From Rhizobium sp. CSW-27 (lineage in GTDB: Bacteria; Pseudomonadota; Alphaproteobacteria; Rhizobiales; Rhizobiaceae), in the NCBI RefSeq assembly GCF_018760785.1, contig NZ_JAHHZO010000014.1:50071-114070 (forward strand): a DNA stretch of 64,000 bases, in the 5' to 3' direction. Position 1 is the stretch's first letter. Each line of letters begins with the position of its first letter. The translations under genes and the position numbers were made by a program. Under the pieces are notes generated by a model. That model was not told the origin of the DNA. It worked only from the letters and a program-made list of their open reading frames with translations, and made no database searches. Positions 8,943 to 17,142 of this stretch are shown one piece after another.

Positions 8943-9443
8943 ATGAGCCTCATGGAAATACAGATGGAACGCCAGTCGAATCCGGTCGACATGATCGAAT
9001 TCGTCGCTGCGTCCAATGACTGGACCTTCGAGCGGTCCGGAGAGGATGAGATCGCCATGACCGTCGCCGGTCACTGGGCGGATTATCACGTCTCCTTCTC
9101 CTGGATGGAGGAGTTCGAGGCGCTGCATCTGGCCTGCGCCTTCGACATCAAGGTGCCCGAACCGCGCGTCAACGAGGTCATCCGCCTCTTGTCCCATGTC
9201 AATGGCCAGGTGCTGATGGGCCATTTCGACCTGTGGCGCCAGGAGGATGTGGTGATCTTCCGCCAGTCGCTGCTGCTGGCCGGCGGGGCCGAGCCGACCA
9301 ACCAGCAGGTGGAGGTGCTGCTGTCGAGCGCGCTTGAAGCCTGCGAGACCTATTATCAGGCCTTCCAGTTCGTCGTATGGTCCGGCATGGAGGCGAAGGC
9401 CGCCATGGATGCGGTTCTGTTCGAGACCGTTGGAGAGTGCTGA
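8943..9443 (+). CDS. YbjN domain-containing protein
   Basis: 166 residues, the common rhizobial YbjN form: 'FVAASNDWTFERSGEDEIAMTVAGHWADYHVSF' at the N-terminal half and 'LLSHVNGQVLMGHFDLW' in the middle, ending with a helical 'ALEACETYYQAFQFVVWSG'. The fold resembles the type III secretion chaperone fold; YbjN affects motility and stress in E. coli but has no known biochemical activity. The ATG at 8943 has AGAGGG six bases upstream. Its TGA overlaps the ATG of proC (TGATG), so both are translated together. The motif strings given are broken excerpts of the protein. Confidence 0.88.
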   Translation: MSLMEIQMERQSNPVDMIEFVAASNDWTFERSGEDEIAMTVAGHWADYHVSFSWMEEFEALHLACAFDIKVPEPRVNEVIRLLSHVNGQVLMGHFDLWRQEDVVIFRQSLLLAGGAEPTNQQVEVLLSSALEACETYYQAFQFVVWSGMEAKAAMDAVLFETVGEC

Positions 9444-10261
9444 TGTCTGCGACTGCTTCTGGACCGGTGGTGCTTGTCGGCGCCGGCAACATGGGCGGCG
9501 CCATGCTGTCCGGCTGGCTGAAAAGCGGCTTGCCGGGCTCATCCATTCTGGTGGTCGATCCGTCGCCGTCCGAGGCAATGCAGGAAATGCTGGCCGCTGC
9601 GGGCGCACGCCACGAGACCGCGGCTCCTGCCGGTGTTGAGGCCGCGATCCTGTTTCTCGCCGTCAAGCCGCAGGTGATGGAGGCCGTTCTGCCGCCGCTG
9701 AAGCCTCTCGTCGGGTCTGGAACGGTGGTGGTCTCGGTTGCCGCCGGCAAGACGCTCGGCTTCCTTGAAAACCATCTGGGCAAGGCCGCCATGGTGCGCG
9801 CCATGCCGAATACACCGGCAATGATCGGCCGCGGCGTCACCGGTGCCCATGCCAACGGATTGGTCAGCGACGCGCAGCGGGCTGCGGTGCACGATCTCCT
9901 GAAGGTCAGCGGCCCGGTCGAATGGGTGGCCGCCGAAAGCGATATCGATGCCGTCACCGCGCTGTCCGGCAGCGGCCCGGCCTACGTGTTCTATCTGGTG
10001 GAATGCATGGCGGAAGCGGGGCGCAAGCTCGGACTTCCGGCCGATCTTGCCATGCGGCTGGCGCGCGAGACCGTAGCCGGTGCCGGCGAGCTTCTCTTCC
10101 GGTCCGGCGACGAGGCCTCACGCCTTCGCCAGAACGTCACGTCCCCCGGCGGCACGACGGCGGCAGCCCTTTCGGTGCTGATGGCCGATGACGGCATGCA
10201 GCCGCTGTTCGACGCAGCACTTGCCGCCGCCCGCAAGCGGGCCGAAGAACTGGGACGCTGA
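9443..10261 (+). CDS. proC: Pyrroline-5-carboxylate reductase
   Basis: Last step of proline synthesis: reduces 1-pyrroline-5-carboxylate with NAD(P)H in the cytoplasm. 272 residues. The Rossmann loop 'LVGAGNMGGAML' is at residues about 10-21; the C-terminal domain shows 'ALSGSGPAYVF' and 'TSPGGTTAAAL', the family signature. The ATG at 9443 overlaps the ybjN stop and is preceded by TTGGAGAG. An in-frame start 66 bases upstream would lie inside ybjN and adds nonconserved arginine-rich sequence. Confidence 0.96.
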   Translation: MSATASGPVVLVGAGNMGGAMLSGWLKSGLPGSSILVVDPSPSEAMQEMLAAAGARHETAAPAGVEAAILFLAVKPQVMEAVLPPLKPLVGSGTVVVSVAAGKTLGFLENHLGKAAMVRAMPNTPAMIGRGVTGAHANGLVSDAQRAAVHDLLKVSGPVEWVAAESDIDAVTALSGSGPAYVFYLVECMAEAGRKLGLPADLAMRLARETVAGAGELLFRSGDEASRLRQNVTSPGGTTAAALSVLMADDGMQPLFDAALAAARKRAEELGR

Positions 10262-10290
10262 AGACAGGACGCCGTCAGGGAGCAGGGCCT

Positions 10291-10632
10291 ATGGCCGACG
10301 AGATCAGCTGGAACGATTTCGAGAAGGTCGACATCCGCGTCGGCACCATCATTGAGGCCGAGCCCTTCCCGGAGGCGCGAAAGCCGGCCTACAAGCTGCG
10401 CATAGACTTCGGTCCGGAGATCGGCGTGAAGCGTTCGTCCGCGCAGATCACCGTGCACTACACGCCGGAAACGCTCATCGGGCGCCAGGTGCTCGGCGTC
10501 GTCAATTTTCCGCCCCGTCAGATCGGACCCGTGCGGTCGGAAGTCCTCACGCTCGGCTTTGCCGATGAGAATGGTGCCATTGTGCTGGCCGGCGTCGAAC
10601 GACCGGTTCCCAACGGCATGAAGATGATGTGA
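10291..10632 (+). CDS. csaA: CsaA-type tRNA-binding-domain protein
   Basis: 113 residues, a stand-alone OB-fold tRNA-binding domain of the CsaA family: 'DFEKVDIRVGTII' at the start, 'KPAYKLRIDFG', 'GRQVLGVVNFPPRQIGP' and the end 'ERPVPNGMKMM'. In Bacillus CsaA acts as a homodimeric chaperone linked to protein export; the family also binds tRNA. GGAGCAGGG precedes the ATG. It follows proC by 30 bases on the same strand and may be the third gene of ybjN-proC-csaA. Confidence 0.93.
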   Translation: MADEISWNDFEKVDIRVGTIIEAEPFPEARKPAYKLRIDFGPEIGVKRSSAQITVHYTPETLIGRQVLGVVNFPPRQIGPVRSEVLTLGFADENGAIVLAGVERPVPNGMKMM

Positions 10633-10656
10633 GGCAAGGCGCCCGGCCGGGCTTTC

Positions 10657-12099
10657 TCAGGCCGGCACGCGCACGGTTGCCCTGAGGCCGCCCATCGGGC
10701 TGTCGCCCAGCGTGACGTTGCCGCCATGCGCGCGGGCGATGTCGCGGGCGATGGCGAGGCCAAGGCCGGTGCCGGAGGCATCGAGATTGCGCGCTTCGTC
10801 CAGCCGGTAGAAGGGCTTGAATACATCCTCGCGCGAGACCTCCGGAATGCCTGGCCCGTCGTCGTCGAACACCAGCGTCAGCCATTTGGCGTTATGGCGC
10901 GCCTCGACATGCAGGCTGTTTGCATAGCGGCGGCTGTTGGAGGCGAGATTGCCGACCAGTCGCTGGAAGGCGCCGGGGCGCACCGCGATCCGGTCCTCGC
11001 CGTCGATGCGGTAGGTCATGTTCTTGCCGTGCAGTGAAAAATCCGCCTTCATCTTCTCCAGCAGGTCGCTGAGGCGCATTTCGCCGAAATCCTCGGCCGC
11101 TTCGCTGCGGGCAAAGGCGAGATAGCCCTCGAGCATGCTCTGCATGTCGTCGACATCGGTGCCCATGCCGGCGAGATCGGGATTGTCGCCGGCGAGCGCC
11201 AGCTGCAGCTTGAAGCGGGTGAGAATGGTGCGCAGGTCGTGGCTGATGCCGGTGAGCATTGCCGTGCGCTGTTCCATCTGCCGCTCGATGCGCTCGCGCA
11301 TCTGGATGAAGGCGATGCCGGCGCGGCGGATCTCGTCGGCGCCGCGCGGCACGAAGGGGGCCGGCATCTTCTGGCCCTTGCCGAAGCTTTCCGCCGCATC
11401 GGCAAGCGCCAGGATCGGCCGGATCTGTCCGCGCAGGAACAGGATGGAAATGCCGATCAGCAGCAGCGAGGTGCCGACCATCCAGACAAGGAAGATATGG
11501 GTGTTCGATGCATAGGTCTGGTTGCGCACTGTGAAGACGCGCAGCACCTTGTCGCCCAGCTGGATGCGGATTTCCACCAGCCGGCTGTCGCCCACCGTGT
11601 CGATCCAGAAGGGCAGGCGGATCTGCTGGTTGATCTGGTCGGCGAGAATGTCGTCCAGGATCGAGAAGAACGGCTTTGGCCGCGGCGGCGGCAGCTGCGC
11701 ATCCGGATCGATGGAAATGTTGAGCGACAGCTGGTCGCGGGCGATCCGCGTGATCGCGCTATAATCGTCGGTGGGATCGGGATAGGTGCGGATAAGCTCG
11801 ATGATCGCGGCGATGTCACGCGTCACGGCCTGCGACAGCCGCTCGGTGACGAGGCGCCAGTGCCGTTCCATGAACACGGCCGCCACCACGCTCTGCAGCA
11901 GCAGCATCGGAATGATGACGATCAGCACCGAGCGCATGTAGAGGCCGCTCGGCATGCGGCGTTTCAGCCAGCGGCCGAGGGCGGCCCAACCCGGCGGCTG
12001 CAGCCGCACCGGCTGACGGCGCAGCACCGCCAGCGCCTGCTGCAGCCGGTCGCGGATGGTGTCCGCCTGCGCTCTGGCCTTGTCTGCCACGCCCTTCAT
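10657..12099 (-). CDS. EnvZ-type sensor histidine kinase
   Basis: 480 residues from the ATG at 12099, which has AAGGA five bases upstream. Two membrane helices (about 53-77 and 201-223) flank a periplasmic sensor domain of about 125 residues; then HAMP, the dimerisation helix with His 287 in 'GISHDLRTILTRF', and the ATPase domain ('NLASNSRRYA', 'DDDGPGIP', 'GTGLGLAIA'). The usual Pro after HDLRT is Ile here. It lies 149 bases after the OmpR-type regulator gene and should phosphorylate it. Gene order MarR-regulator-kinase recalls petP-petR and the CenR/CenK envelope systems of other alphaproteobacteria. Signal unknown. A TTG at 12252 would give a longer form with unconvincing sequence. Confidence 0.88.
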   Translation of the reverse strand: MKGVADKARAQADTIRDRLQQALAVLRRQPVRLQPPGWAALGRWLKRRMPSGLYMRSVLIVIIPMLLLQSVVAAVFMERHWRLVTERLSQAVTRDIAAIIELIRTYPDPTDDYSAITRIARDQLSLNISIDPDAQLPPPRPKPFFSILDDILADQINQQIRLPFWIDTVGDSRLVEIRIQLGDKVLRVFTVRNQTYASNTHIFLVWMVGTSLLLIGISILFLRGQIRPILALADAAESFGKGQKMPAPFVPRGADEIRRAGIAFIQMRERIERQMEQRTAMLTGISHDLRTILTRFKLQLALAGDNPDLAGMGTDVDDMQSMLEGYLAFARSEAAEDFGEMRLSDLLEKMKADFSLHGKNMTYRIDGEDRIAVRPGAFQRLVGNLASNSRRYANSLHVEARHNAKWLTLVFDDDGPGIPEVSREDVFKPFYRLDEARNLDASGTGLGLAIARDIARAHGGNVTLGDSPMGGLRATVRVPA

Positions 12100-12248
12100 G
12101 CCCGTCCTTCCGGCTCGAAGCGTGCCGCCAACCGCCCGGTTCGCCTTGCACGCTTGATCTCCCTGTTTCCTGCGCGCGTCCTGCCCGCAGCACCGCTGCA
12201 CGGTGTTGCGCAAAACGCCTTCGTCCGCCGGCCCGTCAGGCAGCTGCC

Positions 12249-12953
12249 TCAATCTATGCTGAGACGATAGCCGACGCCACGCACCGTCTGCAGGTAGACA
12301 GGGTTGGCCGGGTCGTCCTCGATCTTGCGGCGCAGGCGGTTGATCTGCACGTCGATGGTGCGCTCGCCCACCTCGGCATCGTCGCCGATAAGCTCATGGC
12401 GGGGAATGGTATCGCCGGCCCGCAGCGCAAACAGCAGCATGATGTCCTGCTCGCGGTCGGTCAGCCGGATGGTTTCGGCGGCCCGGCGCAGCTCCTTTCG
12501 CGCGATGGAGAAGGTGAAGGGGCCGAACATGATCTGGTCGATCTTCGGCGTGTCCGGATTTGCATTTCGGCGCAGGATGTTGTTGATGCGCAGCACCAGT
12601 TCGCGCGGATCGAATGGCTTCGGCAGATAGTCGTCCGCGCCTGCCTCCAGCCCCTCGATGCGCGCATCGGCTTCCGCCCGGGCGGTCAGCAGGATGATCG
12701 GGATGCGGCGCTTGTCGCGCAGCGATTGCGTCAGCGAGATGCCTGTCTCGCCCGGCATCATCACGTCGAGGATGATCAGGTCGAAGTCCAATCCCTCCAG
12801 CTTGCGCCGCGCCTCGGCCGCATCGCCGGCAATGGTGACGCGGAAACCCTGCTCGCTGAGGTAGCGGCGCAAAAGGGCGCGAATGCGCGTATCGTCGTCC
12901 ACCACCAGGAGATGCGCGGCATCATCGGAAAGCGAAACAGGATTGGTCCCCAT
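12249..12953 (-). CDS. OmpR-family response regulator (PetR/CenR-like)
   Basis: 234 residues. Receiver domain with the phosphoacceptor Asp 63 in 'LDFDLIILDVMMPGETG', Thr in 'ILLTARA' and Lys 112 in 'DDYLPKPFD'; then a winged-helix DNA-binding domain ('LTDREQDIMLLF', 'ERTIDVQINRLRRKIEDDP', 'GVGYRL'). The ATG at 12953 follows the MarR gene stop by one base (TGACATG) with GAGGTGG upstream, so the two are translationally coupled. Together with the kinase downstream it forms a complete two-component system. The family is firm; orthology to PetR or CenR is inferred from gene order and recall. Confidence 0.93.
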   Translation of the reverse strand: MGTNPVSLSDDAAHLLVVDDDTRIRALLRRYLSEQGFRVTIAGDAAEARRKLEGLDFDLIILDVMMPGETGISLTQSLRDKRRIPIILLTARAEADARIEGLEAGADDYLPKPFDPRELVLRINNILRRNANPDTPKIDQIMFGPFTFSIARKELRRAAETIRLTDREQDIMLLFALRAGDTIPRHELIGDDAEVGERTIDVQINRLRRKIEDDPANPVYLQTVRGVGYRLSID

Positions 12954-12954
12954 G

Positions 12955-13470
12955 TCAGTCCACCTCGTTTTCGGGGGCCTCCAGCCCCTCGGCCCGTCCA
13001 CGCATGGCCCGCAGGAAGGCGATCACCCCGTCGCGCTGGTCCTGCGTCAGCTCCTGCATTGCCCTGGATATGCGGTCCGATTGCGGCTCGGAAAGGGCAA
13101 GCGCCAGTTCGCGGCCTGCCAGTGTCGGGTAAAGGCGGCGCTGGCGGCGATCCTTGGCGCCGGCCATCTGGCGAACATAGCCGCTGTCGATCAGCTGCTT
13201 GAGCACCCGCGCCAGGCTCTGCTTGGTGATCTGCAGCGTGTCCAGAAGGTCGGTCACCATCATGCCCGGATGGCGGCAGACGAAATAGACGACGCGGTGA
13301 TGCGCGCGTCCCATGCCGATCTTGGCAAGAATGGCATCCGGATCGGAAATGAAGTCGCGATAGGCGAAGAAGAAGAGTTCGATCGTCTCGAAGTCGATCT
13401 TGCCTTCATCCACGGCAGGCATCGGCGGAAGCGTCTTCTTGACGGCTTTGGCGGTCGATCCCGAGGGCAC
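12955..13470 (-). CDS. MarR-family transcriptional regulator (PetP-like)
   Basis: 171 residues with a MarR winged helix in the middle: 'HRVVYFVCRHPGMMVTDLL' and 'QITKQSLARVLKQLIDSGYV', followed by the wing 'DRRQRRLYPTLAG'. Starts at a GTG (13470) with AAAGGAA seven bases upstream. First gene of the MarR > response regulator > kinase operon. In Rhodobacter capsulatus the analogous petP-petR pair is needed for cytochrome bc1 synthesis; whether that holds here is not known. An inverted repeat TTCACG...CGTGAA (13562-13588) upstream could be its own operator. Confidence 0.9.
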   Translation of the reverse strand: MPSGSTAKAVKKTLPPMPAVDEGKIDFETIELFFFAYRDFISDPDAILAKIGMGRAHHRVVYFVCRHPGMMVTDLLDTLQITKQSLARVLKQLIDSGYVRQMAGAKDRRQRRLYPTLAGRELALALSEPQSDRISRAMQELTQDQRDGVIAFLRAMRGRAEGLEAPENEVD

Positions 13471-13795
13471 CAGTCATTCCTTTCGAGCCTTCGCGCTGCC
13501 CGGTGGCCGTTCGGCCGGTCCGGGCGCGCCGTTCGGCCGGCTTTGGGTCCGAACGACAGATTTCACGAAGTCACTGATAAAGCGTGAAGCGTGTCAACAA
13601 TCAACCGGATTGTGCCGCAAGCCGGTTCGTCGTCCCCTGCCAAACCATGCGCTGCGAAGCTTGCCGGGCGATGGAGGCGCGGGCGCGGAACGGGCGAGTT
13701 TCCCGGCCGCTGCCCTGTTCATTCCCCGCCTTGCGCGTGTCGGAACCTTTTGCCGGTCAAACCCGTTGCGAGGTCAGTCAAACAGGAGAGATAAC
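13471..13795. other. Divergent promoter region between the MarR gene and a small membrane protein gene
   Basis: 325 bases without a gene. On the minus strand TTGACA lies at 13597-13592. An inverted repeat TTCACG (13562-13567) / CGTGAA (13583-13588) sits between it and the marR start and could bind the regulator. Confidence 0.45.
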
Positions 13796-13987
13796 ATGAG
13801 CCTGGCAACGTCCGGCGAACTGGCGCCGGCGCAGCAACGCCTGCACGCTGCCTGCCCCGCACACCCCTTGCGACCGGTGCTGGTCACGGTCCTTGCCGTG
13901 AAGCTTGCGGTGGCGGCCGTGCTTCTCGCCTGTGCCTCCATGGCACCAACCGTTGCCGCAGAGGGGCGTTACTTTGTCTCCGACTGA
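13796..13987 (+). CDS. Small membrane or exported protein of 63 residues
   Basis: The ATG at 13796 is preceded by AGGAGAG with ideal spacing. The product has a polar N-terminus of about 27 residues, one hydrophobic stretch ('VLVTVLAVKLAVAAVLLACASMA') and then 'VAAEGRYFVSD'; the AxA before EGRYF could be a signal peptidase site, or the helix could be a membrane anchor. No family recognised. It stands alone 65 bases before an MBL-fold hydrolase gene on the same strand. Support is the strong ribosome site and sensible topology. Confidence 0.6.
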   Translation: MSLATSGELAPAQQRLHAACPAHPLRPVLVTVLAVKLAVAAVLLACASMAPTVAAEGRYFVSD

Positions 13988-14052
13988 TTTTTGCTGCGAC
14001 CGAGCGGCAGGGGCGTTATAGGGGGATCGTTTCTGTCATCACGCGAGGCATC

Positions 14053-14700
14053 ATGGGTCAGCTCCAAGCGGGTATCATTCCGGTCACGCTCTTCCAGCAG
14101 AACTGCACGCTGCTTTTCGACAGCGAGACGAAGGAGGGCGTCATCGTCGATCCGGGCGGTGATGTGGATCGCATCGTCGAGGCCGTTGGCGGGCAGGGCG
14201 TGACGGTGAAGGAAATCTGGATCACGCATGGCCATATCGACCATGCCGGCGGCGCGGACGAGTTGCGCGAGCGCCTCGGCGCACCGGTGATTGGCCCGCA
14301 CGAGGCCGACAAGCCGCTGCTCGACATTCTCGACACACGCGCCGCTGCCCTCGGCTTCGATCTGCCGGCCCGCAAGCTGACCCCGGACCGCTGGCTGCAG
14401 GAGGGAGATGTCGTCTCCTTCGGCACGCACCGTTTCGAGGTGTTGCATTGCCCGGGCCATGCGCCGGGTCATGTGATCTTCTTCAACCGCGAGATGCGCT
14501 TCGTGATCATGGGCGACGTGCTGTTCAATCGCTCGATCGGCCGCACGGATCTGCCGGGCGGCAACCACCAGCAACTGCTCGACAGCATTCGCGACAAGGT
14601 TCTGCCGCTGGGCGACGATGTGGGCTTTCTCTGCGGCCACGGCCCCGGCAGCCGGATCGGCGACGAGCGGCGGGAAAATCCGTTTCTGCGGGGCCTGTGA
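14053..14700 (+). CDS. MBL-fold metallo-hydrolase, glyoxalase II-like (YcbL type)
   Basis: 215 residues with the metallo-beta-lactamase metal ligands 'THGHIDHAGG' (about 57-66), a His in 'LHCPGHAPGH', Asp in 'IMGDVLF' and His in 'LCGHGPGS'. The short length and lack of the C-terminal hydroxyacylglutathione-binding helices point to the YcbL/type II glyoxalase II branch, which hydrolyses thioesters such as S-lactoylglutathione, though broader substrates are possible. GAGG lies seven bases before the ATG. Confidence 0.9.
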   Translation: MGQLQAGIIPVTLFQQNCTLLFDSETKEGVIVDPGGDVDRIVEAVGGQGVTVKEIWITHGHIDHAGGADELRERLGAPVIGPHEADKPLLDILDTRAAALGFDLPARKLTPDRWLQEGDVVSFGTHRFEVLHCPGHAPGHVIFFNREMRFVIMGDVLFNRSIGRTDLPGGNHQQLLDSIRDKVLPLGDDVGFLCGHGPGSRIGDERRENPFLRGL

Positions 14701-14780
14701 GACCGCAAAAGCCATCCGTCCAGCGACCCCGACCCCGCCCACCCGGGCGGTGTCGCGAGAAGGTTGCAGGCACAAAAAAA

Positions 14781-14798
14781 CCCGGCATGACTGCCGGG
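14781..14798 (-). terminator. Rho-independent terminator of the cold-shock gene
   Basis: Seven-base stem CCCGGCA/TGCCGGG with a four-base loop, followed on the minus strand by seven T. It lies 32 bases after the cold-shock gene stop. Confidence 0.85.
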
Positions 14799-14829
14799 CT
14801 TCAACTCGAAATGAAAGCGGTGATCAGGC

Positions 14830-15045
14830 TCAGCCGGCGATCTGCAGATTGACTGCCTTGGGGCCCTTGCCGCGACGATCCGGTTCCGTGTCGAAGCTTA
14901 CTTTCTGGTTTTCCGTCAGGCCGGACAGGCCGGAAGCCTGGACGGCGGAGATGTGAACGAAGATATCAGCTCCGCCCTTGTCGGGCTTGATAAAGCCGAA
15001 GCCTTTGTCCGTGTTGAAGAATTTTACAGTGCCAGTTTCGGCCAT
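14830..15045 (-). CDS. Cold-shock protein, CspA family
   Basis: 71-residue single cold-shock domain that binds single-stranded RNA or DNA. Both RNP motifs are visible: 'KGFGFI' and 'DIFVHI'. 'TGTVKFFNTDKGFG' at the start and 'DRRGKGPKAVNLQ' at the end are typical of rhizobial CspA proteins. AAGGACC precedes the ATG. The leader is long and uninterrupted by other genes (up to 415 bases), as in cold-regulated csp genes whose leaders control translation, but cold induction is not shown by sequence. Confidence 0.94.
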   Translation of the reverse strand: MAETGTVKFFNTDKGFGFIKPDKGGADIFVHISAVQASGLSGLTENQKVSFDTEPDRRGKGPKAVNLQIAG

Positions 15046-15460
15046 GCATCAGGTCCTTTTTCCTCTGTCCGTGTTCAGCGGCGGACAGCATCACGATATT
15101 GCCCACAAGGGGCAGGCGGCAGGCATTTCGGAAATGGAGGAAAGGGGCCCGTCTTACCGCAGGAAAAGAGATCAGGACTTGATGTCATCCTTACCGCATC
15201 CCCCGCCCGGAAGTGTTGGCGCTTCCGGATCGCTTCATTATAGCTCTTCCCATGCTCGCAAATTGCCCGAACAGCCACAGAGTGCTGTGTTTATCGTAAA
15301 TTGGCAAGAAAAAGTTTTCTGACGCGAATAGGCAACACCAATCGACGCTTGCATTCCCCCTGAAAGCCAGGGTTTTTGCAAGCGGTTTGACGGACGTGGC
15401 GTTTTCTTGTGCAGTCGAAGGCGGGATGAAAGGCAAGGAAACGCCTTTTCTGCCTCCACG
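15046..15460 (-). other. Long region upstream of the cold-shock gene
   Basis: 415 bases without a protein gene, AT-richer than its surroundings near 15230-15330. It must hold the csp promoter and a leader. I see no clear terminator for the transporter gene that ends at 15461. Confidence 0.4.
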
Positions 15461-16360
15461 TCAATCCGCCGGACGCAGTTCGCCGCGTCGCTTCAACAGT
15501 TCCGGCACGAGTTCCACCACCAGCATGGCGGCAAAAATCAGCGCGCAGCCGGCATAACCGACCGCGGGAAGTGTCTCGCCGAGCAGCAATGCACCGAAAA
15601 AGGCGCCGAACAGAGCTTCCGAGGAGAGGAAGATGGCAGCCTGCGGCGCGGTCGTATAGCGCTGGCCGATGACCTGCAGCACGAAGGCGAGCCCGGAGGA
15701 GATGAGGCCGACATAGAGGATCTCCGCCATCGAATCGAAGACGGCGGCCAGCGAGAAGGGTTCCAGCACCAGACCGAGCGCCATGGCGAGAACCGCGCAG
15801 GTGGCAAACTGCGTGGCCGAGAGGGCCAGGGGGCGCCCGGAGCTGCCGACGAACTGGCCGGCCAGCACAATCTGCAGCCCCCAGAAGGCGGCGCACAGGA
15901 TGCTCCACAGGTCGCCGGTGGAGATCTGCTGCAGGTTGCCGCCACTGAGCAGGAAGATGCCGCCAAGCGCCATCACCGCGACCGGCCAGATGATCCAGTG
16001 CGGAAAGCGCCGGAACAGCAGGATCGAGATCACCGGTACGAAGACGACATAGAGCCCGGTGAGGAAGCTGGAATTGGTGACCGTGGTGGTAACGAGGCCG
16101 ATCTGCTGGGTAATCGCGCCGCCGAACAGGGCGGTGCCGACGAGAACGAAGCCTGCCATCTGCCGCGACGTCGGGCGCGAGCCGATGCGCTTTTCTTCCC
16201 GCAGGGCGAAGGGAAGCACCGCAAGGGCGGCAATGGCAAAGCGAAGGCCGACGAACCAGAAGGGGCCGATCTTGTCCATGGCGACCGACTGGGCGACGAA
16301 GCCGCCACCCCAGATGGCGGCGGCCAGAAGAAGAACGAGATTCGCCTGCATGCGTGTCAT
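15461..16360 (-). CDS. EamA-family (DMT) transporter
   Basis: 299 residues with about ten membrane helices in two EamA repeats (roughly 5-135 and 150-285). The family exports or exchanges small metabolites such as amino acids or nucleotide sugars; substrate cannot be told. Motifs: 'AAIWGGGFVAQSVAM' in helix 1 and 'SSEALFGAFFGALLLGE' near helix 9, a DMT hallmark. AGGACC precedes the ATG. Neighbours give no hint of the substrate. Confidence 0.88.
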   Translation of the reverse strand: MTRMQANLVLLLAAAIWGGGFVAQSVAMDKIGPFWFVGLRFAIAALAVLPFALREEKRIGSRPTSRQMAGFVLVGTALFGGAITQQIGLVTTTVTNSSFLTGLYVVFVPVISILLFRRFPHWIIWPVAVMALGGIFLLSGGNLQQISTGDLWSILCAAFWGLQIVLAGQFVGSSGRPLALSATQFATCAVLAMALGLVLEPFSLAAVFDSMAEILYVGLISSGLAFVLQVIGQRYTTAPQAAIFLSSEALFGAFFGALLLGETLPAVGYAGCALIFAAMLVVELVPELLKRRGELRPAD

Positions 16361-16507
16361 GGATCGGTCCTGAAGGGGAGGGTGGCGCGTCGGCCTGCCC
16401 GGGCTCCCTATCAGGGGGCGGCTGCCGCATCAAGAGCACGGCATCCGCGGGTCATGCGAAGCGGGCGACCGTCGAGCCGGTGGTCGCCTGCCGCGCGAGG
16501 TGCCGGA

Positions 16508-16840
16508 TCAGAACCGGTGGATCTGCCCGTCCTCGTTGCGGTCGCGAACCTTCGGCGGCAGGTCGCGAAAGCTGAGCCGCCACAGGCCGGCGGCAGCCAG
16601 GGTGAAGACAAGGGTCAGCGCGCCGAACAGGATGCGCTGGTCACCGGCGGGGCCGGGGCTGAAGAGAAGCTGCGGCACGACGACTTCCGAAAGCGTCGGC
16701 AGTTCGCCCGCCTGCGCCGTTTCCACCAGCGCCAGCATCATCACCACGCAGGCCGCCAGGGCCGCAGCGGCGATCCAGATGCTGCTGCTCAATCTGCGGA
16801 TCCGAAGCCGTGTGGTGGCTTCCTCGTCATCCAGAAACAT
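16508..16840 (-). CDS. Small two-helix inner-membrane protein, unknown
   Basis: 110 residues from the ATG at 16840, which has GAGGA eight bases upstream. N-terminus is acidic then arginine-rich ('DDEEATTRLRIRR'), followed by a hydrophobic helix (about 20-42), a short loop, and a second helix (about 73-92) before a basic C-terminus. No family recognised. Longer in-frame starts exist to 17026 but run into the leader of the divergent aatA gene. Confidence 0.65.
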   Translation of the reverse strand: MFLDDEEATTRLRIRRLSSSIWIAAAALAACVVMMLALVETAQAGELPTLSEVVVPQLLFSPGPAGDQRILFGALTLVFTLAAAGLWRLSFRDLPPKVRDRNEDGQIHRF

Positions 16841-17142
16841 GGTGCAATTCCTCTCGTGCTCGATCAATGACCATGAGAAGAGCCTGCGAAAGCGACTGGA
16901 CAAGGACCGGATTGGGGCAGTCGCTGACATTTGTTGTGGCAGAATCAAGGCGTTAACATTCCATGCTGTGCCGGGAGGCCAAACGGCGGATTGCGCGGCG
17001 TTTTTTCCGGCGCGCAATCTGGACAAGAATCAGCGGCGCGACCGGCTTTTCGGCCTTGAATCAGGCGGCTTTCTTCGACATAGAACCCTTCGGTAGTGCC
17101 GAACGGACCTGCCGTTTTCAACAGCTTCAGGATCTCAACATC
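16841..17142. other. Divergent region between a small membrane protein gene and aatA
   Basis: 302 bases, no gene seen. It should contain promoters for both directions; the plus-strand reading frame that extends aatA backwards across it is not family-like. Confidence 0.45.

Noticed and set aside
12100..12252. Extended histidine kinase start (TTG overlapping the regulator stop)
   Set aside because: The extra 51 residues are Arg/Gly-rich and not kinase-like; the ATG at 12099 has a good ribosome site.
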